Part shown: positions 1 to 10,865 of the stretch, one piece after another
How the letters are laid out: each line of letters begins with the position of its first letter
Numbering within the stretch: position 1 is the first letter of the stretch
Assembly: GCA_022495005.1 (NCBI GenBank)
Contig: JAGYXB010002029.1
Location: 682,001 to 746,000, forward strand
From: Rhyacophila brunnea
Lineage: Eukaryota; Arthropoda; Insecta; Trichoptera; Rhyacophilidae
Direction of reading: 5' to 3'
Length of the DNA: 64,000 nucleotides
The notes under the pieces: generated by a model
Seen by the model: the letters and a program-made list of their open reading frames with translations, nothing else
Database searches by the model: none
What the model was told of the DNA's origin: nothing
Made by a program: the position numbers and the translations under genes

Positions 1-50
1 AAAATACTGTATAAAAAAATGGGGCGGCATTTTGTCTAGGGACGTCACTG
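1..50. mobile_element. End of a hAT-like element, cut by the window edge
   Basis: The first 50 bases match the right end of the element at 13736-14354, including the GGGGCGGCATTTTGTC block and a terminus reading GACGTCACTG, the complement of that element's left end CAGTGACGTC. The rest of the element lies left of the window, so its length and target duplication cannot be seen. Confidence 0.6.
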
Positions 51-247
51 AGGAAAAGTAAGCATGCCTTGTAGAAAGGTAGTCGGAAAATATATTCTTA
101 TCTTAGGTATATAATATTATATAATTAATATTATTACAGATCTCTAAATCAATCAAAATAAAACACAATAAAATTAGGGTACGTACCCTACGTCTTCTTC
201 TAAATAATTTATGAAGATGAGGACATTACTAGTTATTCACGATGGCC

Positions 248-412
248 AATACTGGCAAATACACATATCGTTTTTCATTTTATGTTTGGAGTCAGAGTAT
301 GGACCTAATAGGCTGAGGAAGCGGCTAACATCCATTTCTTGTAAATACAAAATCTGTTATTACAAACTTCCACTCTGTGGAGGCCCATATTATGATCCTA
401 TTAGGATCGGAC
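248..412 (+). repeat. 5'-truncated SINE, family A
   Basis: This stretch matches the body and 3' tail of the SINE at 24593-24842 in the opposite orientation. Shared landmarks in order are GAGTCAGAGTATGGACCTAA, a block ending CATCCATTTCT, then CTCTGTGGAGGCCCATAT and CCTATTAGGATCGGAC. The tRNA-like head is missing. The 86-codon frame across it is chance. Confidence 0.7.
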
Positions 413-1495
413 GAAAGAGAGAAGAAGAAGTTATTTATGAAGTTAATAAACAATCTAGTGTTAAAAAATAAACAAAGTACATTTTTAATTAAAATCATTA
501 CCTACCTATTTCCAAATATTTAACTAAATCATACCTACCGCTATAATTGGCTTGATTTGATACAATAAATTTATTAATTAGAATAAACAAATTTATTTTT
601 TTCAAATTTAAAACCTCGTATATCCTACGTTCAAATGTTTTTTTTTTGTTTTAATTCACTTACTTATAGATAAACTGTTATTCACGATTAACAGCGTTTC
701 AGTTATGATCGGTCACGGACTCTAATCCTGGAGGGTGGGTAAAATTCACAATTGGTTTTATCATTGAATGTGTCATTGTTGATTCAGACACACCTGCTTC
801 CTAAATCGTATTGTCCAAGGGACAATATTAACAGTGAAATATAAAATGAATACAATGATGGTTGATAATAAATTTTATGATATTAATTGAATTGGACAAT
901 TTTAAACTGAAAAAATGAAAATAAGCAATTCATCATAATGTGTTATATCTTGATAAGCTCATAAATAATATTAAGCATTAATAATTATAGATGGATAAAT
1001 TCGTCATTACAGTTATTAAACAACTGCTAAAGAAAAAACTGGCACGACATACATAATTCAACACTCGGTGATGAGGGTGTTGAGTATGTATCGATAATAT
1101 GAGGGAAGTAGTTTATTTTATGATTTGTCTACCTGAGACGATAGTAGTAGTAGCTCCTACTCCTCGTCCATTTAATTCATAATTTTCGTCCTTAAGCCTT
1201 ATTTCCGTATGTCTGTACACTGTAAGCCTGACAGCACATACAAAATCGTCTTGCCTAAAAAACCACTGGTAATGTTTCAAATCTCTTCCGCTTGCACAGG
1301 TAGAATAGTGACGTCACGTGGCTAGACGAAACAAATGAAAAAGCAGCATCTACACATGCGCCGATGCAACATTTTACTATGCTACCTGCGGTCTATTTCG
1401 AGTGAAATTTGTTACATGCGACAAGCAGATGTTTTTTTCTGGCGCTATGTGTTACAGGTTATACTGTAACAGTATAAAGTTACATGTACAAATAA
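413..1495. other. AT-rich stretch, nothing recognised
   Basis: No reading frame, RNA gene or inverted repeat of note was seen here. Poly-T runs and ATTAAT words dominate. Confidence 0.5.
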
Positions 1496-1800
1496 GGGAA
1501 TACAGAAGTAATGGGAACTGACATACCTAACGGATGTGGAGTAACAGGCAACCGATCTTGAGTGTGGAAGAATACGGGATAAACTTAAACACGTGTCAAG
1601 AATACGTCATTATAAGCTTGTCCTCCGTTCTGACAACTGCTCTCGGTTTATGCACTGATGCTAATTCAATATTGGTGTATTTGAAGGTTGCAACATACAC
1701 TATTGTACGTCTATAATGTGTGTTTCATTTTCGTAGGACACTCACATATTCAAAATACTTCAGAATGTAGTGTATTGTGGTATAGCATATCGGAATTATA
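1496..1800 (+). repeat. Dispersed repeat R, copy 1
   Basis: About 300 bases related to 30955-31240 (opposite strand) and 49425-49700. Shared words are ACACGTGTCAAGAATACGTC, TTCGTAGGACACTCACA and a block around CGGGATAAACTTAAACA. The 60-codon frame inside is not matched by the other copies as protein, so I treat it as part of an unclassified transposon rather than a gene. Confidence 0.6.
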
Positions 1801-4800
1801 TTTATTAATCTGTTCTGTGCTTCCACTCCTCACCGTATTGTTATTTAAAGTGCATCAGTTTTAGATACTCTTGATTTAATCACAGTTCATCCGTCATATT
1901 ATGAGTAAAATCCTACTCGCACATGAACTAAATGCACTTAATATTATGTTCCTATTGCAGAATCAGTGATACCTAATGTTAATTTAAATTTAAGTAATGG
2001 ACTCAAAGTGACAGAAATTTATAATAAACAATTATTCACGTGAAAGCTATCTACCTACTTGTAAATTGTCGATACCTTATACAATATATTATAATGTTAT
2101 GCTCCGTCTTTGAGAAATCATGCTGATCTTATTAGGTAAGTACTTAACTTTAATTATGTATAATATTATAATTTACGATAATCCATAATAATATTTAGAG
2201 TCACTATCCCATGCCATGGCAGATTTACAGTGAAGCGAAACGGCTATGACGACAGAACCCATGATAATATGGCCGGAGTATCGTACCTTCGGACTGCATT
2301 TCTCAGCGAAGAGAAGGATCACTTCGATCGTCAACAAGGACTGACGTGTCTTGTCACTAACTAGAGTGTTTGTGACGCGGTCGTACCAGTGTAGTTAAAA
2401 AATATTAACTACAGCTCAACATTACATAGCTGTTTTTTGGACGATACAAAATAACAACACACACTTACACGTATGCAGTATATAATATGCAGTTAGTACT
2501 ATATTATGTGTAGCGATTAGTTCTATCATATTTGGCGTAACTGGATATATTTTTTAGTATATACAGCTATTACTAACGATTACAGACACAGTAACGTCAT
2601 ACCATTTTAAAGTGTAAACAATTATAAATTAATTATTGTTATTCCTGCCATTTGCAAAATTATGTTTAGAAAAGTCTCGTATTTAGATTATTTATACGAA
2701 TCTACGTAAACGTTAGTTTATCACGTAGTATCGAGTCTTCGCCTATTGGTGTTGCTTACACGAACAATTATCATTTAGTTTGAGTAAAAAAAATTGTTAA
2801 TATAATTTACACTTGTAGAGGCCTACATAGCAATTCACTTTTAACGTTAGCTTATTCAAACTCCAAAGTCAAAAGAAGATCATATTTTTGTATTTTATAT
2901 ATTATTTATATAATTTGAATGTTTTTTTTACTAAATATCATTAATAAACATTAATTAATAATGTCCCCCTTGATCTGTTAATGTATGACGCGTCCAATTA
3001 TGAATCCATAAATAAACATTATTTAAAGTGCTTTTTTCAAATCGAAAACACTTGCGTAGGTATGTACATTAAATCTACGGTGTGAGGGAGGGGGTTGCAA
3101 ATTCACCCCCTCCCCCAACCCCCATCAACGCACGTATCAGCGCAAGGAGATATAGAAATTTCCAAACAGAGAGAATGTTTAAGTTGGTAAGCTTTTGACT
3201 CGCAAAGCCGAAGTAATAGTAGGGCTATATAGGAGAGGTACGAAGTACCTACGTATAGAATACCTATCCACTTCTTGGATTATAATCTGTTTCATCAAAG
3301 AACGAATCAGCGGCAGGTGTTTTGCCAGCGGCGGGATATGAACCAAAGTAGTACCTACAATCTATTCTGTATTAATTATATAGAAATATAACGCGGCAGT
3401 GGCGCTCCGGGTTAAAGTCACTATTGAATCAGTTATTTTTATTTACAACGTTTTTATTAGCTCGTATTCTTATTTGTCCGGTGGTTGTTGGTCCGATACA
3501 AATCTTGCAATCGATTTTTAACTAACTTCCCGACTAGCTAGACATTTGAGACTTTTAGAATATATCAGAACACGATGCCAATGCATTTTTAAATACTTTT
3601 AGCCATCTTTAAGTAGAATTGGATTTCAGTTAATTCTGTTTTGTATAAAAAGTTATTTCGGAATAAATCCGTAATCCAATCCACTATTATTGGTTGCTAG
3701 GGGTCTGGGGTCCTAGCAACTAAATTATTAATATATACGTGCGTTACTATGGAAATCAATATGAATGTCAAAATGACATTTCAGTATTATTTCTATCAAG
3801 TACAAATTTTTTGATCGTTTAAGCTAGCATGTCAAGTTTATATGGTTCAACAGAAAATTTAAAAAACGTTGTATATAAAAAGTTCTTTTTATCTTGTAAT
3901 TATTAATCAGTAAAGCGTCGAATTTTTTCGTGTGATTAGAATTTTTCATGGTGCCCAAAAAAATAATATATAACGCTAATCGTTTCTAGACCTCGTGCTA
4001 TTACGAAAATTTAGTTTAATAATTATCAGGACAAGTTTCGTCGGCTTTAAATATACATTGTCAACTGATAAAGAATATACAATAATACAGATATAGTTTA
4101 TATATTAAAAAAATTTAAAAGGCAAAATTATTTATTGAAGATATGAACAATAATTATTAAGTTTGCTTTTAAAAATTATTAGTATAAATATCTGTACTGT
4201 TGCATATCATTCTATGTATATATTATATTGGCAATGTCCCTTTGAAGTGGACGCAACGGGTCCTGCTCCTCGGCGTTTATTATTAAATGTAGTGGCCACA
4301 GTTTTATTTGAAATAATATAATGTATTTCTACCAATAATTTGTAGTTTCAAGAATCATAAAACAAATTAATAAGTACCTATTACATTTGAAAATAAATTA
4401 ATTTATCCACAAACAAGTAGTTCGGTTAAAAAAATAACTAAAAAAAAAATCTTTTAACTGAGTGAATAAGATGTAATTTATGTAATTAGTACATTAATTG
4501 AACATGAATGTATGCTTAAAACTTAATGATTCCATTGTGTCTGCTAATCATTCATGATTTTGTCAGCGGAACGTTCTTGCTAATTATAATGCATACAGTA
4601 CAACTTTTCTTTTTTGCAACCCATAAAATACCATCTAGCACCTCCTGTGGGTGAGGGCATCCTAGATTGGTAGATATTTGAACATATTACTCCCCATATG
4701 TCTATAATAAATTATACTAGACATTGCTACTCTCATTTCCGAATAGAAAAAGGAAAATGAAGTCACATCTGATTGGGTAATGTCTCCGATAAGAGAAAAG

Positions 4801-5574
4801 TAGTATGCAACGTCCAAATGTTGTTATATTCTAAAGAAAACAGTCACTGTAGCATACAGATTCATCTTCGTGACCATAGATTAGCGCATTGAATTAAGAT
4901 TGCCCGGAATAATTCAATTTTTCATATATCCTCTGTGAATTATGAGTGAGGTAGTTTGAGAAAGTCAATGTGTACAATTATATAACACTGAAAAATAGTA
5001 AATGTTTTTAGTCGATGAAATTGAAAATTATTCATAAAACAATATCTATAAAATTTATAATATGCTATCATATTTTGAAAAGATCTTAGTTTTATATTGA
5101 TCATTTAACCTTGCTTACCTGTTATGTACGCCACTGGTAAAGATTATGTGTGAGTCAGCCCTGAATTAATATTTAAGTAGTTATGTGAGGTTTAAAATAG
5201 TACCTACATACGGTACGCTGATTTGATTTTGATATTATTCAGCAAATAAATGCCAGACAAAAATAAAAATATATCTAATATTTATTTACAAGATGAGTAC
5301 ATAATTTTCTTGTGATTTCTCACGTATCATTTTCATTGTATTATGGAGGGCGAGCTATCTAAAATCTTTGGGGGTGTTTATATTATCCCTTATGAAAGCA
5401 TCATTAACTGAACATTGCCTTTTCACTAGTTGGTTACAAATTTTATTTTGATTACACAATTATTTCCATTTCTTTGTTTCCTATAATGGTTGTTTCATTG
5501 TTCATGAATGGATAAAAATTAAAATCCACCGGTGAAACTCATTAAATTTGCCATAAACTAAAATTGTTCAGTCG
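1801..5574. other. Long AT-rich stretch without genes
   Basis: I found no coding frame. Minor structures: GTTGCTAGG and CCTAGCAAC form a short hairpin around 3693-3722; a G-run and C-run pair near 3084-3122 can also fold; CAGTGGCG at 3395 and CGCCACTG at 5130-5137 look like isolated hAT-type termini. Nothing joins these into a whole element. Confidence 0.4.
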
Positions 5575-5824
5575 CAGTGCTTTCCAAACTCATGGACCCA
5601 AGGCCCACTGCTGGGGGACGCAAAATGTTTCAGTAGAACTACAAATATTTATTTATGAATATTTTTTACAATTATGATTATCACATCCCTCTCATTAAAT
5701 TGTTTTCTTCACATATGGTATTTTTCTTATTATAACTAAAATAACCTATTTTTCACGGAGGGTGACCGGGGATTATTTTTTTCAGATGTTGGGGGCTGTC
5801 ATATAAAAAGTTTGAGAATCTAAA
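5575..5824. mobile_element. Probable small hAT-type non-autonomous element
   Basis: The left end CAGTGCTTTCCAAACTCATG and the right end AAGTTTGAGAATCTAAATG are a decayed inverted pair of the common hAT terminus (CAGTGNTTCCCAAACT type). The interior has G-rich tracts and no coding capacity. No matching 8-bp duplication was found, so the copy is old or the right boundary is off by a few bases. Confidence 0.45.
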
Positions 5825-5889
5825 TGATACTTGTAGTCGGTTCCCCACGTAAAGGTCTCGTAATGGAGGGATAAAATTTTTTTGACATA

Positions 5890-6200
5890 TTCTGATACAA
5901 GTCTGCTTCCGGTCCGCTACGGCAGCTAAATATGGCAGGAAAGTATCGAATTATTAACACTTATTGTAACAATTACAATAAGTTAATACTAATAACCGTC
6001 TGAACTGTCAAAATTGTCTATCCCGGTCTAAAATTTATCACAGCCACGAGAGGTGCTGTTAAAACATAGTACTTATTGTAACAATTATAACTAAATTATT
6101 GTAATTGTTACAATAAGTGTTAATAATTCGATACATTCCTACTCTATTTAGCTGCCGTAGCGAGCGGACCGAAAGCAGCCTTGTTTATAGAATAGACCCA
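5890..6200. mobile_element. Foldback element with about 90-bp arms
   Basis: The left arm (about 5890-5987) and right arm (about 6095-6200) are inverted copies. Both carry GCAGCTAAATA, CGAATTATTAACACTTATTG and TAACAATTACAATAA; the right arm shows them in complement. About 110 bases of unrelated sequence sit between. The outer flanks keep weaker similarity (TTCTGATACAAG against TTCTATAAACAAG). No transposase frame is present, so it is a MITE-like or foldback element of unknown superfamily. Confidence 0.65.
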
Positions 6201-7038
6201 CTGAGGTCCAAACTAATAAGAAGAAGAAGTAATATTCTATTCACCTATGTAATTATTTTAATTTTTTTCGTTCCGGGAGACGAAACACGAACGATACATT
6301 AATAGTTAAAATAATAAAAATCAGTTTTTCACTTTATAAATATTAACCAAATGTGTAGCCACAGCCCACAATGAAGTACTATCCAAACTAAATAGTAATT
6401 TGAAAATAGTTAATAAGTTAGAAAACAATTTTAATAGTAGGTATTATAAATTATAAATACATTTAATTAACTACCTACCTACCCTTATTATTAGGCAAAA
6501 AAACTGCTTTAACATAACAAACAGAACCAAAGACTTCTTAAGGCTTACCATCTACCAAAACAAACACGTGTCATTATTCAATTTATAAAGACGGTTCCTA
6601 TTCACGAGAACACAAACTACCTGTAATACTAAATTATAAACGAATAGAGGGAAAACATTTCCTAGTGTTTGCCGGTAAGTAAAGGTGCGTACTCTTATCT
6701 ATGTACCCTTATCAAAAAGTGTGACACAAAACGTTGACGTGCTGTACTGTAAAGTGAATTTGGTTACATCGCCTCAAGGCTTTCAAATTTCCAAGTATTT
6801 CGATGTACAGATAGATGATAGCTAACGTTTTCACGGGAAAATTTATTACTTACAGTGATAGTCAACCCGCTATGGCGGTATTTTTAATGATCTGCCAAGT
6901 TATTTACACTATTTGCTGAATAATATATCTAAATATTCAACTGAAAATTATGGTAAAGCATGATCCTGAAGCTTAAATTCATACTAACGTTTTACGTACC
7001 TACATACAATATGTTTTACTTCAATATTGTCAGTGGCA
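6201..7038. other. AT-rich stretch, nothing recognised
   Basis: No supported feature. The GCCG|GTAAGTAAAG at about 6670 resembles a splice donor but the preceding frame is closed by stops. Confidence 0.45.
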
Positions 7039-7041
7039 GTT

Positions 7042-7402
7042 TTACGAACTTTATACCTCAGCTGGGGTTCTAAAATGATCGTGACTACGCGACGCGAAGA
7101 TTGTGCAAACGACGCCTGCCGAACGAAATATAATTTGTCATATAAATCCAACATGCGTCCATTTAATGCTCTGTTTATTGTTATATTAGTAACAATAATA
7201 ATATATCCATTGACATGTTTTCTTTTTCAAGTAAATGGTAACGTTTTTAGTCATCTTTACACGATTTAAGAATTAATACCCCCGTCGCCATCACGAAACA
7301 AATAGACGTATTCACACCTCGACGTTCGCTCTCCGATTGCCAGCGAGTCCAAAATTTCGTCGCGCCTATAGTTGAAAATTATTTGCCGTTTCACTGAAGT
7401 AT
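7042..7402 (+). repeat. Dispersed repeat Q, copy 1
   Basis: Begins near TATACCTCAGCTG and ends near ATTTGCCGTTTCACTGAAG. It shares the order CTCAGCTG, GATCGTGACTA, CCGAACGAAATATAATTTGT, GACATGTTTTCTTTTTCAAG, GCTCTCCGA and GAAAATTATTTGCCGTTTCA with copies at 7585-7870 and 27600-27962. No inverted termini or coding frame was found, so the element class is open. Confidence 0.65.
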
Positions 7403-7584
7403 CGTCTTAACGGTACGAGACATTGACTGATTTTGAGCTTTCCCCACGATATATAGATAACAGTGATTCACATAATAATTTAAGATTTATTTTTTGTTGT
7501 GCGTATAAATTCAAAAGACGTAATTAGTCACTCCAAGTCTGAAGTGGTTATGGGACAAAGTATTGTATGTTATATTTACATTAC

Positions 7585-7870
7585 TTAAGGCTATACCTCA
7601 GCTGAGGCATGGTCTAAAAAGATCGTGACTAGGCGATGTGCGGATTGCGGGTCGCGGGTGCAAATGACGCAAGCCGAACGAAATATAATTTGTCATTAAA
7701 ATTCAACATGCGTCCTTTTTATGTTATGTTTATTATTATATTCCTAATAATAATAGTATATTTATTGACATGTTGACACCTCGACTATCGCTCTCCGAAT
7801 GGCAACGTGGCCGTAATTTCGTTCCACATACAGTTGAAAATTATTTGCCGTTTCACTTATGTACGCTCTT
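7585..7870 (+). repeat. Dispersed repeat Q, copy 2 with internal deletion
   Basis: It lies about 180 bases after copy 1 in the same orientation. It lacks roughly 90 bases between TTGACATGTT and the ACACCTCGAC block that copies 1 and 3 retain, and carries a short extra GCGGGTCGCGGG segment. Two copies in tandem could reflect local duplication or two insertions. Confidence 0.65.
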
Positions 7871-8020
7871 AGCATAACCATATCCGATACTAAGAGGATC
7901 GATCGACTCTGGGTCAAAGCACACATTGAAAAACATGTAAATTTTCCATGCATATGACTCGAACCCGAGATCCACAACATTATATCCCGTTACGTTACTG
8001 CTCGGCCATCGTGGCCGTTA
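7870..8020 (-). repeat. tRNA-headed SINE, family A relative
   Basis: Read on the minus strand, the head has an A-box-like GATGGCCGAGCAGTAA and a B box GGGTTCGAGTC, followed by the ACATGTTTTTCAATGTGTG linker seen at the same place in the SINE at 24593-24842. The minus-strand tail near 7880 reads TAGTATCGGATATGG, close to the family tail TTAGGATCGGACATGG. It cannot be a working tRNA because acceptor-stem pairing is absent. Confidence 0.6.
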
Positions 8021-8263
8021 GCACGGTGAAATTCAATTAGTATCATACCGTCGCCACGATTTTATCTATCGATAATCATTGTCATCGTTGTTACGAAATT
8101 GTCGGAACTTACTTAGGTAATTTGTTTAAATATTTAAAAATGTGCTTTGGATAGAAGATATAAGTGGATGGTTAATTAGGATTTTAAAAAATAGTAACCC
8201 AGCTCTATTTTATTTTGCACTACACCACTGACTATAGTTACAGGTAACAATGGCTCAATGACA

Positions 8264-8628
8264 TTGAGCTACTTTATAAGCTGGCGAATTTACAATCTGC
8301 TTGTAAACTCGCCCAGTGTCATCGTCGAACTAACTAACAACCAGCTGATTGTCTACCGAGAAAAGTTGAAAGCCGGGATACTTTACACGCTACACGCTGG
8401 CGTGTGGGCCGATATGCGTCTGCGCAGTAGAGCGATAGTGGTGACCTCCCGGTAAAAAAATGTACTACTCAATACGTCCTGTCAAAATAATACCAAAAAT
8501 GACGGTTTCAACTGGCTAGCTTGTTGGCTTCTGAGCGAGTGGAAAGTTTTGAGTGTCATCATCACAATGGCACTAGCTGACTCGCCCGCGTTTAAACTGG
8601 CCTACAAACAGCTTGTAAAGTAGCTGAA
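8264..8628. mobile_element. Possible small inverted-repeat element
   Basis: AGCTACTTTATAAGCTG at the left is mirrored by CAGCTTGTAAAGTAGCT at the right, with further imperfect pairing inward (GTAAACTCGCCC against the GGGCGAG complement). About 365 bases in all, no transposase. No clear target duplication, so this may be only a chance pair of related repeats. Confidence 0.45.
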
Positions 8629-8639
8629 CAGACGATTTA

Positions 8640-9200
8640 TTACATTTTTTTTTTAAATAATCCGCGGAAATTTTGGCGTTTCAAGTTGATCGCTAAATAT
8701 TGACTAATAATGGAAATTCCACTGTTATATTTCTGTGTTTTCATCGTCAAATTTCCGTTCGATCAGGCACACGGAAATCTGTCAATCTATTTATAAATTA
8801 CTAATTATTATTGTACGTACGTCGTGAGAGATATGGGTAAGTTCGCAAAACAATTTATTAAACAAAGCCTATCATAAATGAACATATTACAACTGATTTA
8901 ATTCATTGCGAAATATGTATAAAAGAATTTGTAGGAAAATTGATGATACACATAAATGTATGGTATCTAAGAGAAGACAGATGATAATAATAAAGCATTT
9001 TGACACTCCATAATAATAGACGATGGTACATAGGTATTTCAATTTAATATTTGACATAAAAATTGCCGAATTATGATTCATTCAGGCATTCCAAATTTTA
9101 AATAACGCGATTGAAACAAAAGGAAAAATATTGTTTAATTCGCATTATTTCGTATTGTTCCATTTCAGTGTCATTTTAATTGGTGTATATTATTATGTGA
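8640..9200. other. AT-rich stretch, nothing recognised
   Basis: Short frames on both strands here show no motif. No repeat relationship to other parts of the window was noticed. Confidence 0.4.
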
Positions 9201-9204
9201 ATAT

Positions 9205-9390
9205 ATATATAGGAGGAGCGTCTGCGCGCTGGAGCGACCAAGTGAAAGAGCTGACAGGGGGCACCATCCATTCTGCCCTGAGAGAAGCGGAAGATCGAGA
9301 AAGATGGAAAGTCTTGTCGCTGAAAGGATGACGAAATTCAAATGTGGTCACGATCCTCAGCCATCTGTGTATGACCAAGAATAAGAGATA
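9205..9390 (+). pseudogene. 3' end of an RTE-like LINE reverse-transcriptase ORF
   Basis: The frame ARWSDQVKELTGG...EAEDRERWK matches the C-terminal tail typical of RTE-like LINE proteins (RWxDxIKexTGG...AedRxRWr). After the tryptophan the reading shifts by one base and continues as VAERMTKFKCGHDPQPSVYD before a stop; the GHDPQ ending is also usual for this group. Only the last 55 or so residues remain. The polymerase domain is gone, and this is a dead 5'-truncated copy. The short ATG frame upstream of it is chance sequence joined to the remnant. Confidence 0.7.
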
Positions 9391-9743
9391 TATTAATAAC
9401 AATAACAATTACAACACATGCATGGATTTATTGGCACCAATAGTATGTAAATTCAACTATCGCGATAATAACCATTTACATGTAAAACTGCCGACTGTCT
9501 CGCCAATCTCATTCTTTAAGCGTTAAGCGAGACGTGTTGTTGTCATTTTATGATGCTATTTGAATGATTGTGAACCACTGTAAACGTCAAAATGCTTTGC
9601 GCGGAGTAGTTCGTATATTTTCCGGCGTTACGTAGGCGCAGATATCGTACAAACTCCAACTGTCGTGTGAAAATTCAGAAGCTTCTGAACTTTTTTGATC
9701 ATGCACCTGTAAACGGGTATAGATAATACGGAAATATTATGTA

Positions 9744-10334
9744 CAGTATACTCTCCTCCATAATCATAATCCGCCGTTATTTTTACTAGTTGGAAGTACA
9801 AAATCAGGCTCTATAATTCGCCGGTATACGATTGCCAAATTCAGTAGTCCGCCGCGTACAAGTGTACAACGCAGATGAGACGGGTTTATTTTGGAAACTT
9901 CTCCTTCGTAAATCGTACGTTCATCGCGAAGAAAGTTATGTACCAGGGAGAAAAGTGCCCAAGGACCGCATCACAATTATGCCGTGCTTCAATGCAACCG
10001 GGACACACAAAATGAAGCTTTTCGTCATAGGGAAGCCTGGAATCCTAAGCGCCGTTCAAGAATATCTGCCTCACTGGACAACTGGTTGTGTCAAGTGATT
10101 TACTGTTTAATATTTAGTTAATACACTTAGTTTATAAATATGTATAATTTAGTAAATACTTTATTTTGATTATAGATAAAACCGTAATTTGCTCGTACGA
10201 ATTTCTCAAAAAAACTTTTTTTACGAAATACCTGTTTTAATTTAATTACATATTTTGTATGTATGCACTATAATCCGCCGCTTTCACTAATTGGACACTT
10301 GTCTGGTTTTTATTATATTACTGAGAGAGTACTG
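9744..10334 (+). mobile_element. pogo/Tigger-type deletion derivative, copy 1
   Basis: A 591-base element flanked by TA. The ends read CAGTATACTCTCCTCCATAA and, in complement, CAGTACTCTCTCAGTAATAT, the usual pogo/Tigger style. Inside is a piece of the DDE transposase frame (9832-10098): VQVYNADETGLFWK, then PGRKVPKDRITIMPCFNA.GTHK..FVIGKP. The aspartate in NADETGL is the first catalytic acid of this family. The frame ends soon after VIGKPG, so the second and third catalytic acids, the helix-turn-helix region and most of the protein are missing. It shares both deletion junctions with the copy at 60275-60883. Confidence 0.8.
9832..10098 (+). pseudogene. Internal fragment of a Tigger/Jerky-type transposase
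   Basis: The open frame of 88 codons holds about 60 residues of the central DDE domain, from the first catalytic aspartate (NADETGL, near residue 16) to the IGKP turn. The last 20 residues come from joined 3' sequence. Full family members run to roughly 450-600 residues, so no activity is expected. The paired copy at 60.4-60.6 kb is frameshifted while this one is still open, which suggests this copy has decayed less. Confidence 0.75.
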
Positions 10335-10336
10335 TA

Positions 10337-10695
10337 TATTTAAAACTTTCCCGTCGACAAATATAAAATAACTTACTACGCTACCTATTATTTGAACATT
10401 TCTGTGCAATAATTTGAAAATACCTACAACGTACTCGTATCTATTAAAATATTTTATTGACGGAAAAGTACGCAGTTTTATAGAAAAGTCGATTTTAAAG
10501 ATTCGAAATCTTCAAATGAGTTAATTTCTTTAAAACGATGTGTTGATCAATCGAAAGCTCTCGTGGCTGTGAATAAGTCTAAATGAAAGTATTGAAAGTG
10601 AAAAATGTGGTCCAGTTCAGTAACCGGTTGAGACCCTCTGATATAATATAAAATAATATACATATTGTATTACCTTAGAACTTAGAATAAATCAC
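10337..10695. other. AT-rich stretch, nothing recognised
   Basis: No supported feature. Confidence 0.4.
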
Positions 10696-10699
10696 ACAT

Positions 10700-10865
10700 A
10701 TTTGTCTTTAAAGTGGATCAGTGCTAGAGTGCCTATCTTTGAAACCGTGGTGCGGGTTTAACTCCCATATCTGGCAAAAAATAGGTCCAGAAGAATGACC
10801 TAATAGGTTTGCACTATGTGAAGGTCCATATTATGTTATAATCTTGATTATTTTTTTTAAATTAA
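10700..10865 (+). repeat. tRNA-headed SINE, family A
   Basis: The head GGATCAGTGCTAGAGTGC and B-box-like GCGGGTTTAACTCCC sit about 40 bases apart as in a tRNA gene. The body continues with GACCTAATAGGTTTGCAC and GAAGGTCCATATTATG, the same order as the tail of the SINE at 24593-24842. The tail is shortened and diverged. Confidence 0.6.
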
